Positions 4,458 to 5,314 of a stretch of 5,314 nt of DNA are shown piece after piece. Every line of letters begins with the position of its first letter. Positions within the stretch are counted from its first letter, which is position 1. Origin of the DNA: Pseudomonadota bacterium (GTDB lineage Bacteria; Pseudomonadota; Alphaproteobacteria; Rhizobiales; Beijerinckiaceae); contig JAKANG010000152.1 of assembly GCA_021812505.1 (NCBI GenBank), positions 1 to 5,314 of the forward strand, read 5' to 3'. The position numbers and the translations under genes were made by a program. Below the pieces are notes generated by a model. That model made no database searches, was not told the origin of the DNA, and saw nothing but the letters and a program-made list of their open reading frames with translations.

Positions 4458-5314
4458 TCACCCCAGCAGCTTCAGGGCGGCCGTGAATTTTTCGAGGCGC
4501 GCGACGGCCTGCTCGCGACGCTCATGGTTTTCATTGACCACTTCTTCCGGCGCGCGGCGCAGGAAATCGGCGTTGCCGAGCTTGGCGTCGATCTTGGCGA
4601 TTTCCTTTTGCTCAGTGGCGACGGCCTTTTCCAGCCGCGCGCGCTCGGCGTCGAAATCGATTACGCCTTCGAGCGGCAGCGCCAGGACCGTCCCCCGCGC
4701 GACCAGTTGAACCGATTGCGGCGGCGCCTTGGCGCGCGTTTCGATGCCGGAGAGGCGCGCCAGCCGTTGCATCGTCTCGGCCCAGCGTCGGGCCCGGCGT
4801 TCGTCTGCGTCCGACGCCCCGACCATGACCAGCGGCGCGAGCGCGCCCGCCGGCACGTTCATTTCGGCGCGCGCCGAGCGCACCGCGGAGACGACATCGA
4901 CCAGCCAGCCGATTTCCGCTTCCGAATCCGCATCCTCCAACCCACGCAGATCGGGCCATTGCGCCAGCGCCAGCATGGATTCGCGCGGACAGTCCTGGCC
5001 GCGGATCGCCCAGATTTCCTCGGTGAGGAAGGGCATGAAAGGATGGAGCAGCTTGCAGATCTGGTCGAGGACGAAGGCGATGGAATCGCGTGTCTCGTCC
5101 TTGGCCGGGCCGTCCGGCCCCTGCAGCAGCGGCTTGGCCAGCTCCAGGCTCCAGTCGCAGAAAATGTTCCAGACGAAGCGATAGGCGCCTTGCGCCGCCT
5201 CGTTGAATTTATACTGGGTCAGCGCGGTTTCGACCTCCGAGACCGCCCGCGCCGCTTCGCCGATGATCCAGCGGTTGAGGATTTCGCGCGGCTTGGTCGG
5301 GTCGAAACCATGGC
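4458..5314 (-). CDS. valS: Valyl-tRNA synthetase, C-terminal part (5'-truncated by window end)
   Basis: A cytoplasmic class Ia aminoacyl-tRNA synthetase that charges tRNA-Val with valine and edits mischarged threonine. The frame is open through the window end, well beyond the first internal ATG at 5036, so 284 residues are visible of roughly 900-950. The HIGH and KMSKS catalytic motifs and the editing domain lie outside. Visible first is the anticodon-binding helical domain: NRWII, then YKFNEAAQGAYRFVWNIFCD (two adjoining parts of residues about 34-53) with WSLELAKPLLQG, and LLHPFMPFLTEEIW around residues 88-101. Next comes an alpha/beta linker with AEMNVPAG. The last 69 residues (from GVIDFDAER) are the charged C-terminal coiled-coil arm typical of ValRS, with the expected N-DFLRRAPEEVV-E motif that contacts tRNA. 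It ends normally in LKLLG. Domain order and length look intact. It lies upstream of, and in the same direction as, the exoR-like gene. Confidence 0.97.
   Translation of the reverse strand, partial: HGFDPTKPREILNRWIIGEAARAVSEVETALTQYKFNEAAQGAYRFVWNIFCDWSLELAKPLLQGPDGPAKDETRDSIAFVLDQICKLLHPFMPFLTEEIWAIRGQDCPRESMLALAQWPDLRGLEDADSEAEIGWLVDVVSAVRSARAEMNVPAGALAPLVMVGASDADERRARRWAETMQRLARLSGIETRAKAPPQSVQLVARGTVLALPLEGVIDFDAERARLEKAVATEQKEIAKIDAKLGNADFLRRAPEEVVNENHERREQAVARLEKFTAALKLLG

Noticed and set aside
4298..4486. A 62-codon plus-strand frame spanning the gap and the end of valS
   Set aside because: It overlaps the valS 3' end antisense, has mixed composition without a domain, and has no ribosome site.
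1..5314. CRISPR arrays, insertion sequences, tRNA genes, phage or defence modules
   Set aside because: No regularly spaced repeats, transposase motifs, tRNA-like cloverleaf, or toxin/nuclease domains were seen on either strand.

Overview
This is a GC-rich chromosomal segment from an alphaproteobacterium, most likely of the order Hyphomicrobiales (Rhizobiales). The evidence is an ExoR-like Sel1-repeat protein, an AmpG-type permease, a MipA/OmpV porin-like protein, and the strong G/C bias at third codon positions. A Methylocystaceae/Beijerinckiaceae-type host is plausible, but that is an impression and not shown here. No phage, transposon, CRISPR, tRNA or rRNA signature is visible. The window looks like ordinary housekeeping and cell-envelope chromosome.

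Layout: (1) 1-854 (+) is the C-terminal part of an AmpG-like muropeptide permease, cut by the window start. (2) 855-1067 is a non-coding gap with two strong inverted repeats. (3) 1068-1934 (+) encodes an unrecognised membrane-anchored, probably periplasmic protein with a Pro/Thr linker. (4) About 1935-2279 (-) is yidD, meeting the previous gene tail to tail so that the two stop codons form TGATCA. (5) 2412-3284 (+) is a MipA/OmpV-family outer-membrane protein, probably starting at TTG, followed by a bidirectional intrinsic terminator at 3316-3345. (6) 3359-4186 (-) is a secreted Sel1-repeat protein resembling rhizobial ExoR. (7) 4187-4457 is a gap holding several hairpins and a doubtful Lys-rich micro-ORF. 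(8) 4458-5314 (-) is the C-terminal part of valyl-tRNA synthetase, cut by the window end.

The genes do not form one operon: orientation changes after genes 3, 4 and 6. The theme is mainly the cell envelope. AmpG imports cell-wall fragments, YidD assists membrane-protein insertion, MipA-family proteins sit in the outer membrane, and ExoR-type proteins act in the periplasm as negative regulators of the ExoS/ChvI sensor system. valS and the exoR-like gene lie in the same direction but are separated by about 270 bp. I found no convincing new multi-gene system. The points most worth checking are the palindromes at 932-1002, the unknown protein at 1068-1934, the hairpin series at the 3' end of the mipA-like gene, and the structured exoR leader.
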